A stretch of 64,000 nt of DNA, taken from Leuctra nigra (taxonomy: Eukaryota; Arthropoda; Insecta; Plecoptera; Leuctridae). Numbering within the stretch: position 1 is the stretch's first letter; the number at the start of each line of letters is the position of its first letter. This document shows positions 1 to 13,916 of the stretch, one piece after another. A program made the position numbers and the translations under genes. The DNA lies in the NCBI GenBank assembly GCA_934045905.1, contig OW203766.1, positions 25,662,309 to 25,726,308 of the forward strand, read 5' to 3'. The notes under the pieces were generated by a model, which saw only the letters and a program-made list of their open reading frames with translations, ran no database searches and had not been told where the DNA came from.

Positions 1-3000
1 GTATTCGCCACGTCGGTCTGTTTAGTAAGTCTTCATCCACAACAGAGTCCACTACTTCTAGAATCTAATCTGTAAGGTAGATTCTGATCACTGGGTTACA
101 AAGCACGACGACGGAGATGTCTCAAGGGGTTTCGCCTCTTCCAGAAGATGCTTCTTTCTGCTATCAAGTCAAGATAATGCTTGGGATAGGCGGATGGATC
201 TCTCCCTCTCTCTCTCACTCTCTCCTCAGGATCGGAAAGAGAGAGAGTTCTCCTCAAGGGAGATGATGCTCTTATAAAATAATGTCGAAACAAAATGTCC
301 TCAAAACCAAACTTCGTATTTCGTTGTTTACTCGATGTGTTCTAATAAAGTTGACTACGTTTTCGTCGAATACACTGATTTCCATCATGAATTATGTTGG
401 AACCCTTGAGCTACAAATAAACATGATAAATGTTATTATCACAAATCTTGAAACATTACTTAAAACATTGCACACTATTATTGCGATGAAACTAATCAAA
501 CTGTACATTTTGTAAAGTGTTTATGTTCAACGTTTTGTACAACGTGTTCATTTGTTACAATCGAAAAAGTCAAACCTTGAAATAATCAAAATAATCGAAT
601 AACTAATTATTTTAATTTTGATTGCAAAGTAAAATAGAGTTTTCTGCTTTCCAGTAGGCTAAATTTAGTGATCTAGTTCTAAGCGTTTTTGTTTTGCTGG
701 CATAAAGTATTAGGAAAATTAATTTGTTTGGTATAATTTCTAAAACAACGTTTCTATAAAATAAGTAGTTGATGTTATCTTAATAATAGAGATTATGTAC
801 ACCAATTCGAACAACACCAATCGATGTATCGAAATTAAAAGAATCCATCCCAATAAATCGGCATGGTTCGATCTCTAAAAGGATCCCACTTGCCTTCCCA
901 CACCCCGCCCAGCATTCCCACACCCCCAGCGTCTAAGCGGCCCGACTGCGTGAGATAAGAGTGGATACACACTTTAAACAAGCCATGCCCAGATGGGAAC
1001 ACAAATGGGACTCCGGATCAATGGCTGTGAAAGACGACTCAATAAGAAATCCTTCTTTACGGTGATATTTTAAGGATCTCTCAATGGTTTAGTCATTTAA
1101 GTGAAAGTGCTGTTTTTCTACTGAAAGCCTGGGGTCTTACTTTCTATTCTTTAAAAGTTTTCACAGAACTTTTTTTGCCTTGTCTAAAGTTCACATGGAG
1201 TTTACGAAAGGCAAATCTCTTTGAACGTTTAAACCCACATAGTTAATATTTAGAAGTTAACATAAAAGAATTGTGATTCCGCTTAAAAGTTAATCAACTG
1301 TTTTTTTATATTTCTAGTTTAGCAAATCTCTGAATTGGATTTTTTCCCGATTGACATAAAAAAAATTACCTCAACCGAAAGATATTTGATTTATAAAAAA
1401 CTCTTTGATAAAAACCACAAATCCGTCTAAATTGAAGTAAAAAGAGTTATAGCTTAATGATATTCACAGCGCGCAGTATTTTCCAGAATAACAGAAAGTA
1501 AATCTATTCATTGAAATGTATTACATTTTCTGTCAATTCTTTATGTTAGAAGCGTCAGATCCGTTTCATGCTATTTTGTATTCTTGAACGTTAACTACCC
1601 ATTCCCGTTTAACTAGCTATTCGTGATGATATTTCAAAAAAATAACGTCAGAATAATGTAGTAAAGTTGTAGAACCACTTATAATCCGTCGGCACCATAC
1701 TCGAACCTCCCGGCCATACTTGAATATACTCTTATTCAGGATTAATATTGGAAGACGTGTTGTGATTATTTATGCTATGAAAACATGATTATTAAGATAT
1801 TTGCTATTCAAAGCGAAGCTTGGGTGAACTTTCCCCCTCCGGGTCGCGCTTTGTTATTGAGAGTAACCTCCCTCCCCCTCCCCTCACCAACATGCCTTGA
1901 ACAATCTTGAACAACGCCAATTATTCAAATGAGTTGTTTTATCCATAAATAGAATAATGTGTTCTCAAACACATTGGATGTTGGTATTCCGGAAAATCTG
2001 GAAAGAACGTGGCCTAGTTTGAATATGGAAGAGTTAGACGCATCCCGCAACTCACTCGTGTGTTGCGGGTTGCGTTTAGGTGTAAATGTGGCTCCTCCAC
2101 TAATTGAATTAAATAAACGTATACTCCGTTGTTATTTGCATATGCCGGGAAAATATGCAAACATATTAGCATAATTATACCTATTAATTATTTATACGAA
2201 CTCGTATATGTTACATCTTTGTGTACATTTTATACTGTAGATGCAAATATTATATTAGTGGACATTTAAATTGTATATCTCTTTTCCAGGCATGAAAGTG
2301 TAAATGAGGAACCTTAATGATTATAAGATAACAAACATGTCATATTGTTTGTGTGATAATTTATATACCATTTTCGTTCGAACTTAAACGAATAATTTTC
2401 AACGGAAATTGCAAATATTTGATACCTGGCGAATGCACAACGTAATGCAAATATTTGATCATTTCTAATATAACATTTGATATTGACTACTTGTGTTGAA
2501 TTCCTCTCAATGTATGAATAATAGAATATAATTGAAATTATGTCAAGTCACACTCACAGGTAATAAATACATTCATTTTGGTTTACAAGAACGTCATAGA
2601 AATTGTATTAGATAAAAACTGTCAACATTTTTACAATGTTTTTGCTCTCTCCAAAGCACTCACATTGCACTTTTTCCTAATGAATAAAAATGTAGAATAA
2701 TATGTCACTTCATTGTCTATCTCTCTCTCTTGCATTCTCTCATTCGCATTCTATTCTACATTGTTTCAAATATTCTGTTGTTACAAACAGTCATTTACAT
2801 GAAATTCATGACCTAAATATACTAATGAATCGCGTTCGTCAAAGTATATTTATGGACGTAAAAATATCCAACCAAAATACTATTTATTTTAAAAATAAAT
2901 GTTTTAACCATGTTGTCTTATCAATTTCAAAAGTAGAATGGAATTACAATTCACGATGGAATTTTTGGTTAAACGGAAACAAAATTAAGTAACTGCTGAG

Positions 3001-3268
3001 TGCGTTTCCTGCTCTAAACCATTTTAGGAGAAAAGTTTACATGACTCAAGAGAAGATGTCAATTCTCGACAGAAAGTCATATTTTTGGGCATAGTTTCAT
3101 TGACAAAATTGAAATAAACAATTAACAATTGCTATACAATATTGTTCTATTTTACTGCAATATTTTTTTTTTTTAAAAAGAAGAAAGTGTTTATATAAGT
3201 CCTCATCCAGAATCAATTAAAGTTGTAATAGTTAATTTTTGTGTCAACTTGACTCGATATTTCTGTAT
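1..3268. other. No gene seen
   Basis: AT-rich sequence with a CT/GA tract near 195-250, C-rich runs at 890-930 and 1830-1890, and the palindrome at 2038. Short frames have no recognisable protein character. Confidence 0.6.
2038..2075. repeat. 38-bp dispersed palindrome, copy 1
   Basis: ACGCATCCCGCAACTCAC is followed after two bases by GTGTGTTGCGGGTTGCGT, an almost perfect inverted repeat. It falls in a short AT-rich frame that I do not regard as coding. Confidence 0.75.
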
Positions 3269-3516
3269 CTCAAAGGCAGAAGGGCGGAAGTCCAATTTCT
3301 CGGTTTTGCGTTGCACACTTTTGGAATGACGTATTCAAGCTCTATCCGTTACCATTTTACTTATGTCAACTAATATAGTTATATTGAAACATTATCTTAC
3401 ACAATGACTCATGTCACCATCACAAATAATGATTGGATGAAAGCAAGCAGAATGACTAGTTTTTGAGATCACCTCAAGAATAATTGAAATTCACTTCAGG
3501 CCGTCTACCTCTGAGT
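3269..3516. mobile_element. MITE with ~30-bp terminal inverted repeats
   Basis: The left end starts CTCAAAGGCAGAAGGGCGG and the reverse complement of the right end starts CTCAGAGGTAGACGGCC. About 23 of 30 end bases match. The interior has no coding capacity. A second, interrupted copy lies in the same orientation near 29960-30655, which confirms that it is a dispersed repeat. No convincing target-site duplication was found, so the superfamily is open. Confidence 0.75.
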
Positions 3517-5711
3517 TACATGTACAGAGTTTATAAATGGAATTTATCGTGATACAAATATCCGCTTTATACTGGATTTTGGAAACTGTTGCATTGATAG
3601 AATTTTTGTTGAAAAGTCTATTTTAGGAGTATAAGAATCAAAGCAACAATAAAAGCAGCGAACATTATAGACGTATAAATGATTGAACAACGTAAATTTG
3701 ACTTAAGCATTAGCTAATTTGTCAAATGAATGTGTCAATGAAGAATTAATGAACGTGTCCACACCAACACGGTCTATCCGGGTCTAATTAGTAGTGGTGA
3801 CAAAGCGGGCTGCATTGTCAGTGAATGAGGGAAAGTGGAACAGGCTATTTGCCAGCCCGAAACACTCAACTGCAATCAAACACTGTAAAGCCCACTAAAC
3901 TTCACAACACTTGTTTATTTTAACAATCACTTTTCACACCATATGTCATAACAACTCATAGAATTTAATTCAGTTTTTACATGAGTATTTTATATCACTA
4001 CTCTTAATAAAAAGGTTTTTCTATTGGAAAAGTTTTTCTCGTAATATTTTTCTGTAATAAACTTCTCCAACGCATAATAACATTTTAATTACAAAATTCA
4101 ATATTTTTGATAGTTGATTTTCAGGTGAAGCCTTAATAAAAGTAGAATTAATTAACATGCTTTAGTTCTCATTAATTTACTAGAAAACTAAATAAAAAAC
4201 ATATTAATTCATACCTGAATGTGATTAAAAAAAACTCATTTAATTAACCCTTGGAATATCGCACAATTCCGAATCGAATAGCATCACTGGAATGCATCAT
4301 ATCAATTACATATCATCACCACATAGTTCACCTTTGACCTTCCCACTTGTACCTTGATCACACGTCAAATTACCCCCATGGAGGGCTGGGCATGTGGTGT
4401 GATCACTGACTATGAAAATACCCCGCGGACCTGGGAGAGAGATTCGCAATTGTTGCCCTGGATGCACCTCGTGTCATGCGTGTAGCGATGACATTTCACG
4501 AGAGAGAGAGAGAGGGGAATTTGATTTCACACAACATAACCATCGAATGACAATACTAACGAGGAATTCATATTCAAATAGGAGATGTGAACGTATGGGT
4601 TATATATAGACGCATTTCATGACCTTCAGCGGTTGGTACGAATTTAATGTCTGACTTTTCGATGGATATTTAAAATATATATAGTTTAATGAAATTCAAG
4701 TAGATGTCCAAAAACCAAGTACATATTTTAAGTTTTACTCAAAGGATAGATTTTTTTTGCTTGTAGAAATAATTTCCTTCCGTCTAAATTTCACTCAAAA
4801 TGTCACATTAAAATGAATTATTTGAATTATTTGACATACCACGATTTTGTTATTCTTTTACAGCAATTTTAATGTACACTCAACAAATGATAAAACGCAA
4901 TTTGAATGAAATTTATTGGCTTAAAAATATGTGATGGCATCATCGGATGAAGTCTATGCTAACTCATTATCTACCTCTAGTAGGTAAGCTCTGATTTCAT
5001 TGACAAGTATTTATTGTAAAGGAACCTGACCAGCAGCCAAACCGTTTCGTTCAAATACCGTTTTATGATTTGTCGGGTGTACATGAATCGTATGCAACCC
5101 CACTTTTTAAACACATTTTTTTGACAAGTCCAACTGAATTGCTCAGTAAAACGAAAATAAATTGTTAAAAATTAAAACAAATTACAAAACAGTTTCCATT
5201 TAATATTCATAAACACAACTTTTCTATACCCTTCATTTTCCGTCAGTTTTTTTTTTAAAATTAAACATGAGATGTAGTTTTGGATCCAATCTACAAAATA
5301 AATCTCGTGTTTGCGACTTGGCTTGGGAAGCTAACACACATTAGTGTAAAACATGGCGAGCTAATTAGCGTTCACAAAACCAGAGCACAGAGATAAACCA
5401 ATGAAACTGCAGAGAAACGTTCACCGCACAACTTGATGATCGTCTCTTCACATAGGTCAAACTTGTTAACAGACTGCTAAATGTTGAAGTTCAACGTCGC
5501 ACTGATTTGCATGGAATTATAATCTACAGCCTGGGTGAATGCGGTTTCAAACAAAACAAACAAGAAATTAGCTACAGTTGACGTCGCTTAAGTAAAACAG
5601 AAACTGTCATGGCGACAATTTGATGAACTGAACTGTGAAAGTATATTGTTGTTATAACTTAATTATTATGTTAGTTTGATAGTTTGGTGACTGAAATATA
5701 AAGGTCTTGAT
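3517..5711. other. No gene seen
   Basis: AT-rich non-coding sequence; only a small GA run near 4500. Confidence 0.6.
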
Positions 5712-5928
5712 GTACACTCGGCCAAACAAAACTTGAACGTTGACCAAATTTGAATGACTGCTGGTCATGTCCCATAACCAATCAAAGCTTGTTATTATCA
5801 TTGAAATGTGAGGTCACCTACTAGAGTGAGAAAATGAGATCGCTTAGACTGACTTCTGATGGTGCGATCTTACATTTATCAGCCTATTAGAATTATTGAA
5901 CGTTCAAGTTTTGTTTGGCCAAGTGTAC
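5712..5928. mobile_element. MITE with near-perfect ~30-bp inverted termini (GTACACT...)
   Basis: The left terminus GTACACTCGGCCAAACAAAA is mirrored at the right as GTACACTTGGCCAAACAAAA, and both continue into CTTGAACGTT. Only one mismatch is visible in about 30 bases. The element is about 217 bp and non-coding. The flanks show no obvious target duplication. The fresh termini suggest it is younger than most elements here. Confidence 0.82.
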
Positions 5929-6607
5929 CTAGCAAAGAAATCACAAGATTAGGTATCTTTTTCGAGTTCGTAATCCTGGAACTTTGCCTAAAGTGCGGTG
6001 ACATTCGCCTAATGAACTAATTTTGAGCAAATTTGGCGATGACAATTCCTTTTGAAGAATCACCATTAAGGTATACATTAATCTTTAATTTTGTAAAACA
6101 TCTTAACTATACTATTTTGTATATCATTAGTGATCTCAAACTCATGGAATGCATTTTTTTTTATTAAGAATTATACAAACAAAATCCGTCAGCCTTATTA
6201 AATTCATAATGTTAGTACCTACACGAGTATCATAATGGTATGTTTGATAGTTATGTAACTATATCTGCAAAAGCATATGGAAAACTGCAATAGATAACTC
6301 CAAGATTAATTGTTATCACTCATTATATTCTTCAGATCATGTTTTTACTTCTTTATTTCGTTGCTGTGTTAATTTAGTTTTTTTCTTGAGTCTAGAATCA
6401 AAACCTTTGGTACGATCCCAGACTGACTATAGAAAAAGCTTTCCATATTCGCCACTCGTGCTTTTTATGTTTGAACGGAATAGTCAAAAGAAGATCTTTG
6501 TAGTAAACGAAATTTTTCTTGAATGAAGAGGATCTACTCTAAATTCCCGTCGTTCACCCCCTTTCAAAGTCACGTGGCAGATCGTGACTTGTGACGTAAT
6601 GCTCGCT

Positions 6608-6623
6608 GGGGGGGGGGGGGGGG
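6608..6623. repeat. G16 homopolymer
   Basis: Sixteen consecutive G, preceded by CACGTGGCAGATCGTGACTT, itself partly palindromic. Confidence 0.95.
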
Positions 6624-7106
6624 TGAAAGGGGATGTTGGTGGGCGTTAGGCAGTGAATACACAGCATTCCCCATGTAAAGAACATTAATATTGTCATAAA
6701 ATCCTTCTATAATACACATCGGATGGGCAACCATCGGATGGAAGTAAACGATGGTTTATAACGTCGATTCATTAGGCGATGTAGCGTGTTAAATGTGATG
6801 ACAGCGGTGTGTCTACATCGTAATCCTTGTAAATATTGCAGAATGAATGTTTTGAGGTCGAAAGAGACATATGTAAACATAGTTAAGGATATACAGACGA
6901 CGGGTGAAATAAAAATGACGAATTGCTGCCGAGTCAGTTTATGATACGTATGTGTGGGTTGATAACTGAATGGACAACGAATCATTTGAGGGGGATGATA
7001 ATAATAAGAGTGTTTGAGTGTGTGTTTCCTGTCGGTTGGCACATTCCTATGTACTTTTCATTTCTACTAGTTGCAGACCAGTTCTCAAACATCCTCCTAC
7101 CCTTCA

Positions 7107-7107
<1 letters not shown>

Positions 7108-7150
<43 letters not shown>
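7108..7150. repeat. (CAT)14 microsatellite
   Basis: Pure CAT repeats. They create artificial poly-His and poly-Ser frames on the plus strand, which are not evidence of genes. Confidence 0.97.
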
Positions 7151-7151
<1 letters not shown>

Positions 7152-9097
7152 GTCTTCACCATCTCCCAATCATCCTCATCACCATTTGCAGATGCAATAA
7201 ATACTAGCTGGAGACATCAATAAACCCACAAGTTGTTATTTTATAATGTGTATCTATATAAGAATATAAATATATGAATTTAGTATATTAAGTTTATTTA
7301 ATATAAATACCTTATTTTATAAAGAAGTATTCAGACAATAACTCTCTTGAAGATATTATTAAGTATTCCAATTAATAAAATAATGACTCACCGTTTTAGA
7401 AAGTGAATATCCTTCCGAAATAAGATGGTGGACGAAACCTATTTCTTTATATAAATTGATTCTTAGATACGAGACACTTTTGTTGCTCAACCAACGTAAA
7501 CCAATATTTGAGATACTTCTTTTTCCCATCAATTTCTTTTTTCAATTTCCCAAACTCCTTAATCATTATCGCGATACCAAAAGGTAAGATTTTGAAAGGC
7601 ATTCGGAAATGACGTATGACTCTATTCCAGAATTTTTGGCACATTATGAGCGTAACGAGCTATGAGCATGCTTATGTAAAGTCCAGGATTGATATCATTC
7701 TATGCTGATGACTGGAGCTGTCTAGCACATCCAAATAAACACGTTCTTCTTCCTATTCTACTTTATTTACTTCCTGGGACATCGTTCCTCTTCCATCATC
7801 TTCCAGACATCATCAATGTAGCAGTCAAAGCTCTTTTTTTCAACTAACAAAAGAGGCAATATCTTTCTAGGCGTCCACCTCTGGCTAGACTACAGTAGGT
7901 TTTATAAAATTGCTCCTATTCTTTTCGTGTATCCGAGATCTTTGACCCAACTGAATTCAAATCAATTGAATAGGATAAAAATGTTTGAAAACACGTGTCA
8001 TTTTAAGATTAAAATATAAAACATTTCAAAGTGATCGATTTCCTTTCAAACAAGAAGGTTTAATGACTGTGTTTTTTTCTTGTTTAGCTGTAAACATTTC
8101 AGAATTCATGTAAAAATGTAATATTTGCAGTTCCTTTATGAAATACTGCACAACCACGTATATTCTTAGGCATAAGTTTCATACAAAGTACGCAATTTAT
8201 AAACCAAGTCCCAAATGAGCTATTAATACTAGATGAAGTCACAAAACTTCACAAAAACTTTACTTTATAAAATAGTTAAATAGACAAATATTTCGTTTTA
8301 CATTTATCTGTCTCCAGTTTAAAATTTTATATCACTCGATGTCGACATTTTATTAACAAAGTTTTCTGCCTAGACAAATTGCTATCAAGAGCAAGTCTCC
8401 TCTGTTTAGAGATCTCGGTCTGAGAATGTCGTTTCAATTTGCATTTCGCGTCTTCTCTTGTTGAATTGTTTTAGAGTTGCCTGACGCTTCCATCCAGCAA
8501 ACAAGCTCCTAGCAATTGTAATTTATAATCATACTCCACAAGTGTTGGCACTTTGGCGAATGGTGGAAACAATTTTTGTTTCATTGCTTTAGTTTTCACA
8601 TGAATTTACATTTTCAAATAGTTTTCCCAGCAAATATCCCAACAATATGAATACAATGGGTAATATCAATGCAGTTTTCTATGGATGCACTACTTGGTTG
8701 TCCACACATAATATTTTTGGTACGTCAATTCTAAACATCCAAATAGACATGAATCTAAGCATATAAAATACAGCTATTCTGCAATTTTGATCGTCCTCAA
8801 AACAAGGATTGGGTCAATAACAATGAACAACAATGCTGTGTAAATAACAGTATCTAAACCATTGTTAGCTGAAATTAAGAGACGTTTAAAATAATTGTAT
8901 TAATTCGCGTTTGTTTATAATTATTGTTTCAATGATTGAATACTTATAATTCAGTTATAATACATATTCAGTAAGAATCTTTTAAGACAGAATATCAGTT
9001 ACGTAATTCATATTTCCAGTTTCAACATATAATCACCAAAAAAACTATGCTATGGATATTAATTTTCATTTTCGAAACACATACTTCGTGTCTTCCC

Positions 9098-9147
9098 TGC
9101 CGACGTCGACGTCTGACGTCACAACACGACGCCGACGCCTCAAGTAA
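9098..9147. other. CpG-rich ACG/GTC block
   Basis: GCCGACGTCGACGTCTGACG and ACGACGCCGACGCC occur in an AT-rich setting. The same trinucleotide vocabulary recurs at 17030, 21960, 27805, 54410 and 55998. No frame extends beyond it. Confidence 0.6.
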
Positions 9148-9182
9148 ACGTCATTACGTTGCATTGTGCAATGTAGTGACGT
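9148..9182. repeat. 35-bp palindrome beside a CpG-rich block
   Basis: ACGTCATTACGTTGCA and TGCAATGTAGTGACGT pair with 14 of 16 matches around a 3-base loop. Confidence 0.75.
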
Positions 9183-10820
9183 ATTACGTATCATGATGTC
9201 CCATGTGCATGTTATCCGCTACTTATAACATAATTGCTACGATTATTCAGGAAAATTATACCTCGACCAGATCAAAAGTGGATTCAAAGGAAAACTATCA
9301 GGAACTCATTAATTCTGGTGCAAAACTATTTTCGAACGCAATCAACTATAATTTATTTAAATCTGTCAATTACTGTTCGATTTTGTTAAAATCATTCACG
9401 CTCTTACAAATTGAAAGGTATTAAAAAGAAAACGTTATTAAATTACTCTTTTATTAATTGCAGCTTTCTTCTCGGACAACGAATTCAAAAGAACCAATTA
9501 ATGGAAATTAAATTGGCAATGAGAAATGATTCTTTTTTTGAAATGTCTTCATCAACAGAGATCGACTTGAAGCATTGATAATGTTTTAGAAGAGCTTCTG
9601 TCACCTTTGACATTATTGGATGGCGCTTCATTTCTCATGAGGGATTTGGGCCGATGTTTTGATGAATGTTTTAATGAATTATTGAATAGATACGTAGAAG
9701 TTCTAATTGACGTGACCTTTCAAAAATCTAGTTCCTTTACCAGGACAATATTTGTCTCCGTATAATAAAAAAAAAACATCGTTATCATGTTGTAGCAATA
9801 TAACACAATATCTGCCCATCATGTTATAACTATGAGAGAGCATCAATGAAACGATTTTAAGCATTAATTTGCTTTAGTCTTTTGACTTGAAATATTATAT
9901 AATTATCAATATCCAAGATTATTTCGGGGATAAGTGATCTCCTAATACTAATTTAAAGACTAAAAAAGTGTTAAGTACAGATTATTAATTTGATTATGTT
10001 TATTATTTACTTCATTTGAGAAATCAGACAGAAATAATAGTCTACAATTTACAAGGTTTTCTATTTCAAGTCATGTCTAGGAGATGTCTACGTTATATTA
10101 TGTTTATTTTTGTCAGTTTCCCTGGTTTGTCAGATTTGATGCTGGGTTATGGAAACGTTATATGAGTTGTTTTTTAAAATATACGATTTATAAATTTTAA
10201 ACGATCATTTGTTGATACATTTACCAAAAATAAACCAAAACATCATTTGAATTGTATTGGAATAAAAATTATTCTCTTCAACAATATCCTCGATCAAACG
10301 GAATTTTGTACAAAAGACAAACCCTTTTTTCCCTAATTTCATCTAAAAATCCCCTCCCCTTCAATATCAACGGTTGTATTCATTTGAAAGTAATTTGTTT
10401 GATGATGTTTCAAAAGAAACGTAAAGTAAGGTCCAAACCATTTAAAATAAAATAAGAAACAAGTTTGAACTTGAAGATAGATTTGAAAGAAGTGAACTGA
10501 TGATGTTGGTCAACGGAATATTTTCCTCCCGTCTCTCGTTTTTAATGATGTCGTTTGCTCTCGCTTGCGATTGGAGGTCCGTCGTTAGAACTCGCACCGA
10601 ATCAAGTGGATCGATCCAACAGATTTCAGTTGCCAATTAATTTCCAGACGAGACGAAGAAACATTTTATTTCCAAATCTTTGCTCTTTGAACATAACGAG
10701 AAAACGAAAAAAAAGCAGGAAAATATCGTGTAGTTTCTTATTGACTATTCGATTTATTTTTTGTAATGGTAATTAGAAAGTCACTTGGCATCACGTGGGA
10801 AATGATCATGTAATCAAACG

Positions 10821-10836
10821 TGACCTTTTGACCTTT
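10821..10836 (-). promoter_or_regulatory. Possible nuclear-receptor direct repeat (DR2)
   Basis: TGACCTTTTGACCT reads as AGGTCA-AA-AGGTCA on the minus strand, two perfect half-sites spaced by two bases. It is isolated from any recognisable gene, so function is speculative. Confidence 0.25.
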
Positions 10837-11328
10837 GATGCGAAACCTTGAGGCTTACAGTCGCCTCCATTTGCCTCCAGAGTCCTGGAGGGCTTTTCCT
10901 TAAAAAAGTGAAACGAGTAAAAGTGACTATGAAAAAAGTGATAATAACTGTATCATCCAATAGAATCTAAGCTTGTAAAATGCCTTCTGGTCATTATTTC
11001 AGGCCTGAATGATCTCGTTTTTGTTATAGAATAAGGGTCCATCAAGGTAGAATACAGCAGAAGCAACGTGATGGTGAGCGTCAATTAATTTAATTTATCA
11101 AAACAAATATATGATTTGTGCGTTTTAACATAATTTATTTTTAGCTACTGAAAAATATAATTTGAACTCACTGCCTTATTCCTAGTTTACACTGTACAAT
11201 GTTTCATTCAATTCATTGAGATAAGCCTTTTGGTTTAGCGAATGTATCCATGTAGTCGCGAAATTGAAGCAACATAACTTTGTAGTTAATTGTTGACTTC
11301 AACACTTTGCTTTTAGAACGGGTTCTAA

Positions 11329-11472
11329 GGGCCGGTCTTTCAATGCCTTGCTAACTTTTAAACAGTCAATTAGGACTATATTGCCATGGCAACAACCAAT
11401 GACATTCCTAGAATGACCACTAGCTGTTAGGAGCTAATTGAGACTTTAGCAGAGTATTGAAAGACCAGGCCT
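11329..11472. mobile_element. Harbinger-like MITE, GGGCC ends, TAA target duplication
   Basis: The left end is GGGCCGGTCTTTCAATGC; the right end reverse-complements to GGCCTGGTCTTTCAATAC. TAA is present on both sides (11326-11328 and 11473-11475). A 3-bp TWA duplication is the hallmark of PIF/Harbinger elements. The element is 144 bp and non-coding. Confidence 0.82.
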
Positions 11473-12539
11473 AACTCTATGCATTGATTAACATTGAACG
11501 GCTTGACAAACGTGTTCGTTTAAGCTTTAATAAAAAGACGATGTTATTTGCAATTCTTACTCATAAAGTTCTGGATCATTTTTTTCAAAGCAACACGAGT
11601 AAGGCTAATATTCATTTTTGTCAAATAATTAGTTAAAAAACTTTTGGTACCATGAGATTGTATTGTGATGGAATTAATTACAAAAGTAAACAATAGTATT
11701 GTAATAATTTCACGAAAGGATGTAGTATTCATTTTTGTTATATCCCAACGCAATCACATCAAACTTACTCCTTCATATTTGTTCAAACTAATATAATAAC
11801 TTTGTCTTTGAAGTCGATTTGACGATTGTGCAGAATTTTGAGGATGAAAGATGTCGTTAATCATGGGCAAGTTAAGCAGGTGTTGCAGATGTTATGAACT
11901 CAATTCTACTTGTTCTTCATCAATACCATGACGTCAGCAAGTATATTTGAATATCATGTTTCTAATTTAATTAGTTGAGTGTTAACATAGAGTTTTTTTT
12001 TGCGCTTAACAATAGTGATAAAAAACTAAAGTGAACCTATATGACGATATTTTCGAAATTGAAGATATGTTAAACTATACATAAATTTGAGGTTGTGGAG
12101 ATGAAAACATGTTAAGTGCCAAAACAAGTATTCTGAGGTACAAGAAATAATCCTCCCTCTTGTATCATAGATTCCTGGAGATATTTGCGAAACCGACAGG
12201 TCATCGCATATTTAAAATCGTGATTAATAATATTTGGCCCTTGACTTGTTTTCCTCTCCCCCACCAACCCTCATTTGGTGTCAAAGACAAAGTAATTGCA
12301 CAACTGCATTATTGACGTGTCTGTTTGGCGACGTGCCTCATTGATAGCTAACCGCTTGCTCACAATGTGTCTCAACATCCTCACTACCATTTGACCACCT
12401 TCAACTTTACCGAGTTCATTATTATAATATACTTTAACTGCTACTGATTATTTTTAGTGCTCTCTACCATCGTGAAACACTGGATAGTACTAGTGATTCA
12501 ACTTTCGAAAACTTTCCCAAACTGATTTCTTGTACAGTT

Positions 12540-12780
12540 TTTGGGGGTTTTCGCCCTCGTTGGAGGGATGTAGAGCCAGACCGGCGGGCGCCGTTCAAAT
12601 CCAGGTCCCCAGCTCCCATCTCCGTTGCTCCTCTCTCCTGGTGTCATCCCTCTCTCTCCCGACTCTCTCTTGCACACTCACTGTTCGATAGGCTTTTCAT
12701 TGTCGGACGGAAAGTTTTGTTGTGACCTGGGTGATTCGTGTCCGAACCATCGGGACGGTGATTTCACATTCTCTTCTCCA
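12540..12780. other. GC-richer, CT-rich stretch without a gene call
   Basis: ACCGGCGGGCGCCGTTC, then CT-rich runs (CTCTCTCCCGACTCTCTC) and GTCCGAACCATCGGGACGG. It could be a non-coding first exon or enhancer. No splice-bounded frame could be supported. Confidence 0.25.
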
Positions 12781-13210
12781 GATTTATAGATTAACTTACA
12801 ATGCCATCGTATACTGTACATCAACCACCGTCGGCAACTACTTTATTTTCCGAAGAGTTAAGACACAACGTTGAGCTATTTGGAAGTCTTGGGTGAACTG
12901 GAAAGATTCTAAGTTTCAAATGAATTTATCATAATTTATATTGACATTCTGATGTATTCTATTTGGTTTGTCTTTGAGTTTACTCCTGCGTTTTTTTTAA
13001 TTGAAAAAAATATAGAATATATGCTCAGAAAAAGATGTATCTTCTTACCCCGTATGGCCGTTATTTATTATCAAAAGTCAATATTACATACCTACGGAAT
13101 ATTATGTAAATATTTGTCTTCGTCTATACCAGTCGTTTCAACGTAAACACTATGGTATTGATTCATATAAACTTTGTACTCTGAGCTTTGAAAGTAAAAT
13201 AAAAAAGAGA

Positions 13211-13248
13211 ACGCATCCCGCAATACACTTCTGCGTTGCGTGTTGCAT
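13211..13248. repeat. 38-bp dispersed palindrome, copy 2
   Basis: ACGCATCCCGCAATACAC ... GCGTTGCGTGTTGCATT; its left half is nearly identical to copy 1. Confidence 0.75.
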
Positions 13249-13867
13249 TCATGGCACCTCCGTCTGATGTATTTGCCATCACAATCTAATGGTAAGCTTT
13301 CTTTAGATTCCATGCTGTCCACATATTTTACTTCAAATACACGAAAGATAAAACCTAATATTCCTGAAATCCTTTTTTGAAATATAATGTTCAAGGGTAA
13401 CTTTCAAGTGTTGTGAATGTAACTGTTTGATCCAATCTGATGAAAAACTCAGCTTTGCGTGGAATGATATGGCAATTTCGAAACATCCACCAAATGTGTT
13501 TGCCTTCTGGATATTGAGTTTGGAATTCATGCTGTCATCACACGTGATATTCACAGCGCGAGCAATTCCATGACGACCTATACAAGGTCACTAGATGATG
13601 TACACGCTTGTATTTTTGTTTTAGGAAAATAAAATGATGATAACACTAAAATGAAACCTAAATTGGAATAGATTATCAAACTTAAAAATCTTATCTAGTG
13701 GCCTCTATTTTAGTAATAACAAAAATAATTTTATATATCCAATAGCAATCTCCACGGTCGTTTTTTTGCCAAAATTTTACGAATATTTGCTCATGTGAAA
13801 AACGTGAAATCATCGCTCGACACGGGAAACCAGAGTTTCACATTAGCCAGTCGACAGGTGTGACGCT

Positions 13868-13916
13868 TGGGAGAGAGCGAGAGAGAGCGAGAGAGAGCGA
13901 GACAGAGAGAGAGATT
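13868..13916. repeat. (GA)n-rich microsatellite
   Basis: GAGAGAGCGAGAGAGAGCGA repeated, then GAGACAGAGAGAGAG. It explains the Arg/Glu- and Ser/Leu-rich frames here. Confidence 0.92.

Larger units (their letters stand above)
5929..11328. other. No gene seen
   Basis: Non-coding apart from the homopolymer, CAT repeat, CpG block, palindrome and DR2 site listed separately. Frames over 7018-7207 are microsatellite artefacts. Confidence 0.6.

Noticed and set aside
7018..7207. Plus-strand frames with poly-His and poly-Ser tracts
   Set aside because: They come entirely from the (CAT)14 microsatellite; there is no protein-like sequence around it.
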